Below, piece by piece: positions 44,643 through 53,739 of a stretch of DNA of 64,000 bases. This stretch comes from Brevundimonas pondensis. GTDB lineage: Bacteria > Pseudomonadota > Alphaproteobacteria > Caulobacterales > Caulobacteraceae. How positions within the stretch are numbered: the first letter of the stretch is position 1; every line of letters starts with the position of its first letter. The stretch covers positions 372,001 through 436,000 of the forward strand of contig NZ_CP062006.1 in assembly GCF_017487345.1 (NCBI RefSeq), in the 5' to 3' direction. Position numbers and translations under genes: made by a program. The notes beneath the pieces were generated by a model. The model did not search any database. It was given only the letters and a program-made list of their open reading frames with translations, and was not told where the DNA came from.

Positions 44643-47600
44643 TCAGTCGCCGAGGTAAGGCTCGGCCCCGACCGGCGGTTTGGGCTCTCCAGGGCGGCTG
44701 CCGTCTGCCAGCTTGCGCTGGCCGGCGAACATGCGGCCCAGCATCCGCCGGCCCCACCCGGCCACGTCGTCGACAATGGTGAAGAAGGCCGGGATGTAGA
44801 GCAGGGACAGGAAGGTGGAGGAGATCAGACCGCCCAGGACGGCGATGGCCATGGGCGAGCGGAACTCGACGTCGGCCCCGACGCCCAGGGCGATCGGCAC
44901 CATGCCGGCCCCCATGGCGAAGGTGGTCATCAGGATGGGGCGCGCCCGCTTGTGGGCGGCGTCCATGATGGCCTCCCGGCGTGTCATGCCGCCCTCCTTC
45001 TCGGCGATGATGATGTAGTCGACCAGCAGGATGGAGTTCTTGGCCGCGATCCCCATCAGCATCAGCACCCCGATCAGGGCCGACATGGAGAAGCTCTTGC
45101 CGCCGATCACCAGGCCGATGAAGGCGCCGCCGATGGCCAGGGGCAGGGCCGCCATGATGGTGACTGGATAGGCGAAGCTTTTGAACATCAGCGTCAGGAC
45201 CGCGTACATCAGCAGGATTCCCGAGATGAAGGCGATGGCGAAGCCGGTGATCATCTCCTGGATGAACTCGGCGTCTCCGGCCGGCACCTGACGCACGCCC
45301 GTCGGAAGTTCCTTGACCGCGGGCAGGCGGTTGACGGCCTGGCCGGCGGCGCCGGTGGTCATGCCGTCCAGCTCGGCGCGGATCGAGGCGATGCGCGAGC
45401 GGTCCTGACGGCTGACGGTGGCCGGGCCGGCGCCGAACTCGATGTCGGCCACGGCGCTGAGCGGCACCGAGGCGCCAGAGGCGGTCGGGACGCGCAGGTT
45501 CTCCAGCACGTTGAGGTCCTCGCGGGCCTCCTCGGTCAGTTGCAGGCGGATCGGGATCTGGCGATCGCCCAGGTTGTACTTGGGCAGGTTCTGCTCGATG
45601 TCGCCGATGGTGGCCACGCGCACGGCCTGAGAGATGGCCCCGGCGGAGACGCCCAGCAGGGCGGCTTCGTCAGGGCGCGGCGTGACCAGGATTTCCGGGC
45701 GGGCGATGGCGGCGGTGTTGACCACATTGGCCAGGCCCGGCACCCCGCGCATCTCTTCCTCGACCTTGCGCGCAGCGGCCTCCAGGGTCGTCGGATCATC
45801 ACCCAGGATGGAGAAGGTGTAGCTGGTGCCGTCGCCGGGGCCGCCGCCCTGCTGGGCGATGCCCGCGCGGATGCGGGCGCCGGGGATCTGCTTCAGCTCA
45901 TCGACCATGACGCGCTGGAAGGCCTGTTGGCTGAGCGCGCGGTCGCCCTTGGGCGTCATGTCGGCGTAGACATTGGCCTGACCCACGTCCTGACCGCCGA
46001 TGGCGGCGTAGACGGAGGTGACCTCGGGGCGGGCCTTCAGCCTGGCGGTGACCTGCTGCACCACGGCGTCCGTCTGACGCAGGGTTGAACCGGGCGGCAG
46101 TTCCACCTGGAAGGCGGCGCGGGCTTCGTCGCCGGGCGACATGAACTCGAACGACATCTTGGCCGCGACCGACAGGAAGACCGATCCGAACAGGAAGACG
46201 CCGCCCAGGACGAAGACCTTCCAGCGGTTGCCCAGGCACCAGTGCAGGCCCTTCAGGTAGCCCTTCATCCAGAAGGGGTCCTTGTCCTCGTGATGGGTGT
46301 GCTTGAGCAGGTAGGCGGCCATCAGCGGCGTCAGCATCCGGGCCACCACCAGCGAGAAGAAGACGCTGATGCAGGCGGCCAGGGCGAAGGCCTTGAAGAA
46401 CTGACCAATGATGCCCGGCATGAAGCCGACCGGGGCGAAGACGGCGATGATGGTGCCAGTCGTGGCCACCACGGCCAGGCCGATCTCATCGGCGGCCTCG
46501 AAGGCGGCGTCGTAGGGCGGCTTGCCGTCACGCATGTGGCGGACGATGTTCTCGATCTCGACGATGGCGTCGTCGACCAGGATGCCGATGGTCAGCGACA
46601 GGGCCAGCAAGGTCACGCTGTTCAGCGACTGGTCCATGGGCGCCAGCAGGGCGAAGGTCGGGATCAGCGACATGGGCATGGCCGTGGCCGCGATCAGGGT
46701 CGCGCGCCAGTCGCGCAGGAAGATGAAGACCACGATGACGGCCAGGACGGCGCCCAGGCCCAGGGCCTCCAGCGAGGCGAGATAGCTCTCCTCGATGTAT
46801 TTCACGCTGGAGGTGACCTGTTCGATGGTCAGCTCGGGGTGAGCCTCATCGATCCTGGCCACCTCGGCGCGGACCTTTTCGGCGACCTTGACCTCACTGG
46901 CCTCGCGTGAGCGCAGGAAGTTGAAGGTCACAGCCTCCTGACCATTGTAGCGGGCCAGGCGGCGGGGCTCGCCCCACTTGTCGACCACGGCGCCCAGGTC
47001 GCCCAGGCGCACGCTCTTGCCTCCGCCCAGCGGCACCAGGGTCTCGCGGAGCTGCTCGACCGAGCCGGCGGCGCCCAGCGTCCGCACGGCGCGCTCGGAC
47101 CCGGCAACGGTGACGCGCCCGCCGGGCAGGTTGTTGTTGACGCTGGTCAGGGCCTGGCTGACCTCGGCGGCGGTGACGCCGTAGGAGGCCAGGCGCACCG
47201 GGTCCAGCTCGACACGGATTTCCCGATCGACGCCGCCCGAGCGATTGACCTCGCCTACGCCGCCCAACGCCAGAAGGGCCCGACTCATCTCATTGTCGAT
47301 GAACCAGCTGATCTGTTCCGGCGTCATCGTCGGCGAGCGGACCACATAGGTGATCAGGGCGTCGCCGGTGATGTCGATGCGCTGGACCGTCGGCTCCTGC
47401 ATGTCCTGGGGCAGGGAGCCGCGAACGCCGCTCATGGCGTTGCGGACGTCGTTGGTGGCGCGTTCCGTGTCGGTGCCCAGCTCGAACTCGATGGTCGTCG
47501 AGGAGACGCCGTCGGTGACGTTGGAATAGATATGGCGCACGCCCGACAGGCCTGCGATCGAGTCCTCGATCACCCGTGTGACCTGGACCTCCATCTCGGC

Positions 47601-47771
47601 CGGGGCCGCGCCGGGCCGGGCGGCGGTGACCGAGACCAGAGGGAAGTCGATGTCGGGGTTGTTGTTGATCCGCATGCCCATGAAGCCGGTCACCCCAGCC
47701 AGGGTCAGCAACAGGAACAGCAGGATGATGGGGATGGGGTTCTTGATGGCCCAGGAAGAGATCTGGTTCAT
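44643..47771 (-). CDS. RND efflux transporter permease
   Basis: Inner-membrane proton-driven pump of 1042 residues, hydrophobe/amphiphile efflux family. Helix 1 begins at NPIPIILLFLLLTLAGVTG. Helix 4 has the proton-relay aspartates in GILVDDAIVEIENI, and the conserved turn after helix 10 is seen in MAALPLAIGGAFIGL. Two large periplasmic loops and twelve helices fit AcrB-like proteins. It follows its adaptor gene by 9 bp. No outer-membrane channel gene is adjacent, so a shared TolC-like protein is probably used. The drug range is unknown. Confidence 0.93.
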   Translation of the reverse strand: MNQISSWAIKNPIPIILLFLLLTLAGVTGFMGMRINNNPDIDFPLVSVTAARPGAAPAEMEVQVTRVIEDSIAGLSGVRHIYSNVTDGVSSTTIEFELGTDTERATNDVRNAMSGVRGSLPQDMQEPTVQRIDITGDALITYVVRSPTMTPEQISWFIDNEMSRALLALGGVGEVNRSGGVDREIRVELDPVRLASYGVTAAEVSQALTSVNNNLPGGRVTVAGSERAVRTLGAAGSVEQLRETLVPLGGGKSVRLGDLGAVVDKWGEPRRLARYNGQEAVTFNFLRSREASEVKVAEKVRAEVARIDEAHPELTIEQVTSSVKYIEESYLASLEALGLGAVLAVIVVFIFLRDWRATLIAATAMPMSLIPTFALLAPMDQSLNSVTLLALSLTIGILVDDAIVEIENIVRHMRDGKPPYDAAFEAADEIGLAVVATTGTIIAVFAPVGFMPGIIGQFFKAFALAACISVFFSLVVARMLTPLMAAYLLKHTHHEDKDPFWMKGYLKGLHWCLGNRWKVFVLGGVFLFGSVFLSVAAKMSFEFMSPGDEARAAFQVELPPGSTLRQTDAVVQQVTARLKARPEVTSVYAAIGGQDVGQANVYADMTPKGDRALSQQAFQRVMVDELKQIPGARIRAGIAQQGGGPGDGTSYTFSILGDDPTTLEAAARKVEEEMRGVPGLANVVNTAAIARPEILVTPRPDEAALLGVSAGAISQAVRVATIGDIEQNLPKYNLGDRQIPIRLQLTEEAREDLNVLENLRVPTASGASVPLSAVADIEFGAGPATVSRQDRSRIASIRAELDGMTTGAAGQAVNRLPAVKELPTGVRQVPAGDAEFIQEMITGFAIAFISGILLMYAVLTLMFKSFAYPVTIMAALPLAIGGAFIGLVIGGKSFSMSALIGVLMLMGIAAKNSILLVDYIIIAEKEGGMTRREAIMDAAHKRARPILMTTFAMGAGMVPIALGVGADVEFRSPMAIAVLGGLISSTFLSLLYIPAFFTIVDDVAGWGRRMLGRMFAGQRKLADGSRPGEPKPPVGAEPYLGD

Positions 47772-47780
47772 GGCCTGGCC

Positions 47781-48926
47781 TTACTTGCGGGCCGGAGCGG
47801 AGGCCGCGGGCGCGGCGGCCGGCGCTACGGCCGCCGCGGGGGCGATGGTGACCTTGTCGCCCTCGTTCAGGAAGCCGGCGCCCTGGACCACGACGCGAAC
47901 GCCGGGCTCCACGCCGCTGACCGAGGTCTGGTCGTCGCGACGCGACAGGACCGTCACTGGGCGGAAGTGGGCCGCCGCCTGAGCGTCCAGCACGAAGACG
48001 CCCGACTTGTTGTTGCGATAGAGGACGGCGCCGGTCGGCACCACGGTCGTCGGCTGGGCCCCGGCGTTGATCGAGGCGCGGGCGAACATGCCCGGCTTCA
48101 GGCCGCTGCCGGGGGACAGGGTGATGCGGGCCAGGCCGAGGCGGGTCTGGGCGTCGACCTCGGGGGTGACGATGCGGATCGTGCCGCTGGTGGCGACGCC
48201 CTCGTTGGAGGTGATGGTCGCGGTCTGACCGGCGCGCAGGGCGGGCAGGTCGGTTTCGGGCACCTGGGCGTCTAGCTCCAGGCGGCCGTCGCGGACCATG
48301 CGGAACAGCTCGGTCCCGGCGGCGACGATCTGGCCCTTGGTGACGCTACGGCTGATGATCAGGCCCGAGACGGGGGCCTTGATCTCGCTCTGGGCCAGAC
48401 GGGTGCGGGTCTCCGACAGCGAGGCGCGGGCCGAGGCCAGATTGGCCTGGGAGGCGCGCTGGTCAGCCAGGGCGTTGTCGAGCGAGGCCTGGCTGAGGAA
48501 GCCGCGTTGCTTCAGCTCCTGGGCGCGGGCCAGGGCGGCGTCGTCGCGGGCGGCATTGGCCTCGGCGGTCTGCACGCCCGCCTGCTGCTGGCGCAACTGG
48601 GCCTGAAGCAGGGCGTCGTTCAGCTTGACCAGGACCTGGCCCTGACGGACGTAGGAGCCTTCGTCGACATAGACGCCGACGGCGGTCAGGCCGCCGGTTT
48701 CGGCGCCGACCGGCACTTCCTCCCAGGCCGAGACGCTGCCCGAGGCGACGATGACGCGCGGCAGGGCGACCTCGGTCGCCGTGGCGACGCTGACCGTCTG
48801 ACGCGAGGCGCCCGACTTTTCGCCGGCCTTGGACTTGTCGTCGCCATGTCCGCCGCAGGCGGAAAGGGTCAGGACGGCGGCGGCGGCCGCCAGAAGCAGA
48901 GCCGGGGTACGAAGGGTTTTCGCCAC
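47781..48926 (-). CDS. RND efflux periplasmic adaptor (lipoprotein)
   Basis: Membrane-fusion protein of 381 residues. GTG start, lipobox LSAC at about residue 24, then a lipoyl half (VGVYVDEGSYVRQGQVLVKL), an alpha-hairpin (about 105-175), the second half (IKAPVSGLIISR), a beta-barrel, and a Pro/Ala-rich C-terminus. It joins the downstream permease to the outer-membrane channel. A promoter of Caulobacter form lies 80-110 bp upstream (49007-49035), and no regulator gene adjoins. Confidence 0.92.
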   Translation of the reverse strand: MAKTLRTPALLLAAAAAVLTLSACGGHGDDKSKAGEKSGASRQTVSVATATEVALPRVIVASGSVSAWEEVPVGAETGGLTAVGVYVDEGSYVRQGQVLVKLNDALLQAQLRQQQAGVQTAEANAARDDAALARAQELKQRGFLSQASLDNALADQRASQANLASARASLSETRTRLAQSEIKAPVSGLIISRSVTKGQIVAAGTELFRMVRDGRLELDAQVPETDLPALRAGQTATITSNEGVATSGTIRIVTPEVDAQTRLGLARITLSPGSGLKPGMFARASINAGAQPTTVVPTGAVLYRNNKSGVFVLDAQAAAHFRPVTVLSRRDDQTSVSGVEPGVRVVVQGAGFLNEGDKVTIAPAAAVAPAAAPAASAPARK

Positions 48927-49006
48927 GTGCGAGGATCCTTGAGAGGGTCGGGGCAGGGGCGCGAACCTTCTGTTCGTCGCCGGAACGCAGTTGTGAACAG
49001 TCTCGC

Positions 49007-49035
49007 TATCTAGCGTTTCAGCGAGCCGTTCTCAA
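49007..49035 (-). promoter_or_regulatory. Promoter of the RND efflux operon
   Basis: Leftward TTGAGAA (49035-49029), 14 bp, GCTAGATA (49014-49007), the same spacing as the promoter at 20521. The -10 is inside a 12-bp palindrome CGCTA-TC-TAGCG (49004-49015), which may be a repressor site. Confidence 0.45.
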
Positions 49036-49096
49036 ACCTCGCATGCCAGGATTACCGCGAAGTAATCCGGCGCAGGATGACGGCGAAGCGCGAGGA

Positions 49097-49507
49097 TCAG
49101 GGGCGGTTGCGGTCCGGAAGCGCGACGATTTCGGCGTCGGTCAGCTTCTTGATCACGCGGACCCGGCAGGGCGTTTGCGGCGCGGGTCCGCCAGAAGCGA
49201 CGATTCGGGTCGTGTCGCCGGCGCACAGGCGGTCCATGACGCCGGGCAGGAAGGCGATGGTGAGGGAGAAGTCGAGGTCGTTGCAGTAGCCGAGCGCCTG
49301 CAGCTCGAACACGTCCCTGTTCTGGGTGCGGACATAGAGCGTCTGATCGTCGCCGCGGAAGCTGGTGACCTGGCGGGAGTAGAAACACTGCCGCGGCGAC
49401 GAGGTCGCCGATGAAGCCTCGTGGCTGGCCGTGGGCGCGCAAGAGGCGAGGCCGGCCGCCAGAAAGGCGGGTGCGATGAGCAGCAGGGTGGAGACGTGGC
49501 GAGACAT
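49097..49507 (-). CDS. DUF6491-type lipoprotein
   Basis: Envelope lipoprotein of 136 residues with lipobox LASC (cysteine 23). Mature features fit DUF6491: RQCFYSRQVTSFRGDD, the cysteine in ALGYCNDLDFSL, the LCAGDTTRIV turn, and PCRVRVIKKLTDAEIVAL near the end. The cysteines in the mature part may pair as disulfides. Function unknown. It lies upstream of, and co-directional with, the RND operon but has a 170-bp gap that contains the pump promoter, so it is probably separate. Confidence 0.75.
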   Translation of the reverse strand: MSRHVSTLLLIAPAFLAAGLASCAPTASHEASSATSSPRQCFYSRQVTSFRGDDQTLYVRTQNRDVFELQALGYCNDLDFSLTIAFLPGVMDRLCAGDTTRIVASGGPAPQTPCRVRVIKKLTDAEIVALPDRNRP

Positions 49508-49602
49508 GTGAAGGCTCCGACAGGACTGACGCGTCAGTCTGGAATCAACAGGATGAACCTTGGCTGTCTAAGCGCACGAACTCCGCCGCGGTTGCCTGCA
49601 GC

Positions 49603-51399
49603 TCAGGCGAAACGCCCGGGCGACAGCCGCTTGCGCGTCGCCAGAGGCAATGGCGAAGGTCGGTCCAGGATTTGCGCCGCGAGATCTTCGGCCAACAGGG
49701 GCGCGACGCAAAAGCCGCGCGAGCCCATGCCCGTCAGAGCGTAAAGACCGGGCGCCGGCAGGGCGCCTGAAACCGGTAAGCGGTCGGGCGTTGTGGCGCG
49801 CACGGCGACTCGCCGTCGCGACGAGCTGGCGGCCTCGACCGTAGCGACGAGGGCGGGCAGGGCGGCGGCGAGCGTGGCGAGGTTGCGGGCTGAGGCTTGG
49901 TCATCGGCGGTAGGGGCGGCCTGACCTCGATCATGGGTGGCCCCGTACAGCAGGCCGGACTCCGTGGGTACGGCGTAACCGCCCCAGGCGACAGGGACGG
50001 TGTTCGGGCCTTCGACCCAATCCGCCTGACCGGCGACGGGCGACAGGGGCAGCTCCGGGGCGAGCGCGGCGGCGCCCCATCCGGCGGTCAGGACAACGAT
50101 ATCGGCCTCGAGGATCAGGCCCTGCCCGGCGTCGAGCAGGCGCCAGTGTCCGTCCTGCGACGTGAGGGTTGCGACGCGGGCGGTCATGCGCTCGGCGCCG
50201 GCCAGCCAGGGTTCCAGCACCGCCGAGGGGCGCAGCGCCATGGCCCCGCGCATCATCAGGCCGCCGGTCGCGATAGGGACGTTCAGATGGGCGGCGCAGG
50301 CAGCAGCGTCCAGGCGGGTCATGGCGGCGGCCGGCCACAGGTCCTGGGCGGCGATCTTGTCGAAGCGGGCGGCGTCGCGCGCAGCCTGTTCCAGTTGCAG
50401 CACCCCCTCCGCGATGACGGCGTCGGGCAGGGCGCGATAGAGGTCGCCGGCGCGCTCCAGGGCCTGGGCGTGGAATCCAGCGATCAGGGCGTCGCCCGCG
50501 TCGAGGCGGGGCGTGACCAGGGCGGCGGGGAAGCCCGAGCCGCCGGCGCCGGAGTGTTCCGCCTCGACGACCGTGACGCGGGCGCCGCCGGCGATCAGGG
50601 CGCGGGCGACCGAGGCCCCGGCGATCCCGGCGCCGACGACGGCGACGTGGGGTCGCGAGACGCGCTGGGGCGGCGGCGAAGGCAGATGGGCCTCCAGCCG
50701 CTCACGTTTGCGCCCGTGGCCGGGCTTTTTCTCGACGAGGAAGCCCTGTTCGGTCAGGCCGCGCCGCACGGCGCCCGCGACGGTGAAGGTGGCGATCCGC
50801 GCACCGGGCGCGGAGCGGGCGGCGATCAGGGCCATGATCTCGGGCGACCACATGCCGGGGTTGAGGGCGGGCGAGAAGCCGTCGAGGAACCAGGCGTCGG
50901 CGGGACCGGACCATTGGCCCAGCGCCCACTCGGCGTCGCCCACGGCCAGGTCGATGGTCGTCTGCCATTGCGGCAGGTCGAGGCGGTGGAAGCCGGGCGT
51001 TCCCTCGGGCCAGACGGCCAGCAGGGCCTCGGCGATCTCGGCCAGTTCGGGCCAGGCGGACAGGGCGCGCGCGGCCTCATCGCGGGTGAGGGGGAAGCCT
51101 TCGATGGAGAAGACGTGCAGGCGACCGTTCTCGGGGCGGGAGCGGCGCCACAGGTCCAGCAGGGCCACGATGTTCAGCCCGGTGCCGAAGCCGAGCTCGG
51201 CCACGGTGAAGTCGGCCCGACCGGCCCAGGCGTCCGGCAGGCCGCAGCCGTCGAGGAAGACCGCGCGGGTCTCGGCCAGTCCGTCATCCTTCGAGAAGTA
51301 GACGTCGCCGAAGCGGCCGGAGCGGGGGGAGCCGTCCTCGGCCCACAGCAGTCGCGGGGAGGCGTCGTCGATATCGTATTCGGGCAGTTCGTCGGCCAT
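49603..51399 (-). CDS. mnmC: Bifunctional tRNA mnm5s2U34 methyltransferase/oxidoreductase MnmC
   Basis: Two-domain enzyme of 598 residues that completes 5-methylaminomethyl-2-thiouridine at the wobble base of tRNA. The N-terminal MnmD methyltransferase (about 1-235) has FTVAELGFGTGLN and DAWFLDGFSPALNPGMW. The C-terminal FAD domain (about 250-598) has VAVVGAGIAGASVARALI and, near the end, YALTGMGSRGF. The domain order is as in E. coli MnmC. It is monocistronic between a terminator at 51447-51474 and the DUF6491 gene. Confidence 0.93.
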   Translation of the reverse strand: MADELPEYDIDDASPRLLWAEDGSPRSGRFGDVYFSKDDGLAETRAVFLDGCGLPDAWAGRADFTVAELGFGTGLNIVALLDLWRRSRPENGRLHVFSIEGFPLTRDEAARALSAWPELAEIAEALLAVWPEGTPGFHRLDLPQWQTTIDLAVGDAEWALGQWSGPADAWFLDGFSPALNPGMWSPEIMALIAARSAPGARIATFTVAGAVRRGLTEQGFLVEKKPGHGRKRERLEAHLPSPPPQRVSRPHVAVVGAGIAGASVARALIAGGARVTVVEAEHSGAGGSGFPAALVTPRLDAGDALIAGFHAQALERAGDLYRALPDAVIAEGVLQLEQAARDAARFDKIAAQDLWPAAAMTRLDAAACAAHLNVPIATGGLMMRGAMALRPSAVLEPWLAGAERMTARVATLTSQDGHWRLLDAGQGLILEADIVVLTAGWGAAALAPELPLSPVAGQADWVEGPNTVPVAWGGYAVPTESGLLYGATHDRGQAAPTADDQASARNLATLAAALPALVATVEAASSSRRRVAVRATTPDRLPVSGALPAPGLYALTGMGSRGFCVAPLLAEDLAAQILDRPSPLPLATRKRLSPGRFA

Positions 51400-51446
51400 G
51401 CCGGGGCTTTAGCGGCCGCCGGCCGGGCTGGATAGCAGGCATGAAA

Positions 51447-51474
51447 AAAGGGGCCGTCCGAAGACGACCCCTTT
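51447..51474 (-). terminator. Intrinsic terminator of the first Ala-rich lipoprotein
   Basis: Stem AAAGGGG...CGTC / GACG...CCCCTTT with one mismatch and a short CGAA loop; read leftward it ends in a run of T. It separates the lipoprotein at 51515 from mnmC. Confidence 0.75.
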
Positions 51475-51514
51475 CCGCATCGCGACCCGGGGGCCGCGAT
51501 CCAAGACGTAAGTC

Positions 51515-51793
51515 TTAGTGAGCGGCAGCCGGAGCAGCCGGGGCAGCAGCCGGAGCGGCAGCGGCCGGAGCGGCGGCGGCGTCAGCAGCCGGAGCAGCAG
51601 CAGCAGCAGCGTCGGTGGCGGCGGCGGCAGCGTCGGTGGCGGCGGCGTCGGCGGTGGCGGCGGCGTCCGAAGCGGTGGCGGCAGCGTCCGTGGCGGTCGC
51701 GGCGGCGTCTTCAGCCTTGTCGGTGGCGGCCGGTTGGCAAGCAGCCAGGGCCAGAGCGGCGGCCGAAGCGGCGATCAGAGCGGTGATGCGCAT
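51515..51793 (-). CDS. Alanine-rich low-complexity lipoprotein 1
   Basis: 92 residues. After a signal and lipobox LALAAC, the mature part is almost only alanine, threonine, aspartate and proline, with repeated DAAATA-like units (ATDAAATASDAAATADAAAT) that favour one long helix, then an AAP-rich end finishing in AAH. I see no domain. It has its own terminator and a close relative 200 bp upstream. A structural role in the envelope, like a spacer or stalk, is conceivable but unproven. Confidence 0.7.
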   Translation of the reverse strand: MRITALIAASAAALALAACQPAATDKAEDAAATATDAAATASDAAATADAAATDAAAAATDAAAAAAPAADAAAAPAAAAPAAAPAAPAAAH

Positions 51794-51918
51794 AGTTGTT
51801 ATCCTTCAGAAGGTAAAAGCGAGATCATGAACCCTCGCTAGGTGGAGATAACGGGATCGTGAGGAAAACCGCAAGCGAAATTCTCACGGCTTCGTGAAGT
51901 CACGTTATCCGCATGAAG

Positions 51919-51954
51919 AAAGGGCCGCCCTGATTCCAGTCAGGACGGCCCTTT
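51919..51954 (-). terminator. Intrinsic terminator of the second Ala-rich lipoprotein
   Basis: Long stem AAAGGGCCG / CGGCCCTTT extended by CTGA / TCAG inside; leftward transcript ends TTTCTT. It lies 25 bp after the stop of the lipoprotein at 51979. Confidence 0.75.
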
Positions 51955-51978
51955 GAAGGTCGTTGGCGTTCCGGATTT

Positions 51979-52272
51979 TTAGTGGGCGGCTTTTTCGGCA
52001 GGCGGCGGAGGGGGAGCCGAAGTCATGGCCGCGCCGGCGGCGTCAGCGGCTTTTTCCGTGGCCGCGCCGGCGGAGGCGGCGGCGTCGGTGGCCGCGCCAG
52101 CCGCGGCGGTGGCCGCATCGGCGGCCTGATCCGCAGCGACTGCAGCCGTGTCTGCGGCGGCGTCGGCAGCGGCGGCGGCGTTGTCTTCGGTCTTGGTCGC
52201 GGGTTGCTGGCAGGCGGCCAGCGACAGGGCGCTGAGGCCCGCGGCGACGATCATCAGGCGACGGATGGTCAT
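51979..52272 (-). CDS. Alanine-rich low-complexity lipoprotein 2
   Basis: 97 residues from ATG 52272. Lipobox LSLAAC is followed by QQPATKTED and then alanine-rich repeats with aspartate (AADAAADTAAVAADQAADAA), ending in APPPPPAEKAAH. It is a paralogue of the gene at 51515: same signal type, same composition, same final AAH, and its own terminator. The low-complexity helix suggests a rod-like or membrane-surface function. Confidence 0.7.
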   Translation of the reverse strand: MTIRRLMIVAAGLSALSLAACQQPATKTEDNAAAAADAAADTAAVAADQAADAATAAAGAATDAAASAGAATEKAADAAGAAMTSAPPPPPAEKAAH

Positions 52273-52366
52273 GGTGACTATAGCCCCTTTGATTTCTGAA
52301 ACTCGGCGGGCCAATCCCGCCGATGCTAGGCGTAACGCGAGTTTACGGGGTTCGACAAGCCCGACG

Positions 52367-52642
52367 TCAGGCCGGAGGAATTGGCGGAGTCGTCGGATTC
52401 ATTGGATCAGTCGGCGGCTTTTCCTCGGGCAGGGTCGGAGGATTCTGCGGCGGCGAGGAGGGCGGCGCGACCGAATCGCCGGGCGGCGATGCAGCATCGT
52501 CCGGCTTGGGCGTCATCGACACTTCAGGGTCGGCGGCGGCCTCGGCCGGGGATGGAGCGGTCTGCGGCGGCGGCGAAGCGTCGTTGCAACCCGCGAGGAT
52601 CGGGGTGGCGACGGCGAACAGCAGGACCGGAAGGGCTTTCAT
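52367..52642 (-). CDS. Proline-rich lipoprotein
   Basis: 91 residues. A signal with lipobox LAGC (MKALPVLLFAVATPILAGC) is followed by a disordered mature part rich in proline, serine and aspartate, ending PTTPPIPPA. No domain is seen. It lies downstream of motA by 98 bp in the same direction; in-frame sequence above ATG 52642 overlaps motA out of frame and is not coding. Function unknown. Confidence 0.65.
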   Translation of the reverse strand: MKALPVLLFAVATPILAGCNDASPPPQTAPSPAEAAADPEVSMTPKPDDAASPPGDSVAPPSSPPQNPPTLPEEKPPTDPMNPTTPPIPPA

Positions 52643-52740
52643 GTGAAACTCCACACGTGCACGTAAACGTGACCAGTGGAGAACCCGCGTGAGCGATCCG
52701 TGTTCCCTTCGTCGAGCGAAGCGGACCAGGCGCGGCGGGA

Positions 52741-53610
52741 TCAGGCGTCCATCGGCGCTGCGGCCAGGGTTTCCTCCATCTCGGCGAAGGAGGGCTGGGC
52801 CGTCGAGGGGATGTCGCCTCGGCCGATCTCGACCGAGATCTGGGCGGCGTTGCCGTGAAGGTGAGCGACCAGCACGGACTGGATGATCTTGTAGTAGGCC
52901 GCTTCCTCGTCGATGATCGCCTTCAGGCGGGCGGCGAAGGGCCCGACCAGGCCATAGGCCAGGAAGACGCCGAGGAAGGTGCCGACCAGGGCGCCGCCGA
53001 TCATGCCGCCCAGGACTTCCGGCGGCTCGGTGATCGAACCCATGGTCTTCACGATGCCCAGAACGGCGGCGACGATGCCGAGCGCCGGCAGGCCGTCCGC
53101 CAGGTTCTGCAAGGCGTGGGCGGCTTCCAGATGCTCGTGGTGGTGCTTCTCCAGCTGCTTTTCCATGGCGTCCTCGATCTGATGCGGATCCTCGAGGTTC
53201 ATGGTCATCATCCGCAGGGTGTCGCAGATGAAGTCGGTGGCGAAGTGGTCCTTCAGCACCTTGGGGTACTTCTGGAAGATGGTGCTCTCGGCCGGTTTTT
53301 CGATGTGGCTTTCCAGAGCGATCACGCCCTTGGACTTCATCGTCTTGGTCAGCTGGAACAGCAGGCTGAGCAGGTCCTTGTAGTCCTGCTTCTTCCACTT
53401 GGGTCCGGCGAAGGTCTTGCCCAGACCGCCGAGCGAACTCTTGATGACCGGCAGGCTGTTGGAGATCAGGAAGGCGGCGACGCCCGCGCCGCCGATGGCC
53501 ATGAACTCGTGCGGCAGGGCGTGCATGATGACGCCGAACTTGCCGCCCGCCAGGACGTAGCTGCCGAACACCATGGCGAACAGCAGGACAATGCCGATAA
53601 TCTGGAACAT
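52741..53610 (-). CDS. motA: Flagellar motor stator protein MotA
   Basis: Proton-channel stator subunit of 289 residues with four helices: 1-20, 34-53, about 180-205 and 208-228 (LVGTFLGVFLAYGLVGPFAA). The cytoplasmic loop between helices 2 and 3 has the charged residues that touch the rotor (RMMTMNLEDPHQIEDAMEKQ). Segment GLPALGIVAAVLGIVKTMG is the conserved helix 3 motif. motB is not adjacent, as in Caulobacter, where the two genes are unlinked. No other flagellar gene is in the window. Confidence 0.93.
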   Translation of the reverse strand: MFQIIGIVLLFAMVFGSYVLAGGKFGVIMHALPHEFMAIGGAGVAAFLISNSLPVIKSSLGGLGKTFAGPKWKKQDYKDLLSLLFQLTKTMKSKGVIALESHIEKPAESTIFQKYPKVLKDHFATDFICDTLRMMTMNLEDPHQIEDAMEKQLEKHHHEHLEAAHALQNLADGLPALGIVAAVLGIVKTMGSITEPPEVLGGMIGGALVGTFLGVFLAYGLVGPFAARLKAIIDEEAAYYKIIQSVLVAHLHGNAAQISVEIGRGDIPSTAQPSFAEMEETLAAAPMDA

Positions 53611-53739
53611 GGGGCGGTCGGACGTCCTGGAGGAGAAGGCTCAGGAGGCCCGTTATCGGCGTTAATGCTTAAGGGCGAGTTTCAGGAATCCCGGTTCGGG
53701 ACGGATTGGGCGCGGCGATGATGTCGCAGGCTGTCGCCC

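Noticed and set aside
49049..49068. Hairpin GGATTAC-CGCGAA-GTAATCC as terminator of the DUF6491 gene
   Set aside because: A perfect 7-bp stem but short, AT-containing, and without a T run in the required direction.
51515..52272. Repeat-rich DNA that might suggest a CRISPR array or tandem-repeat locus
   Set aside because: The repetition comes from alanine-rich codons in two lipoproteins; there are no regular repeats with unique spacers.
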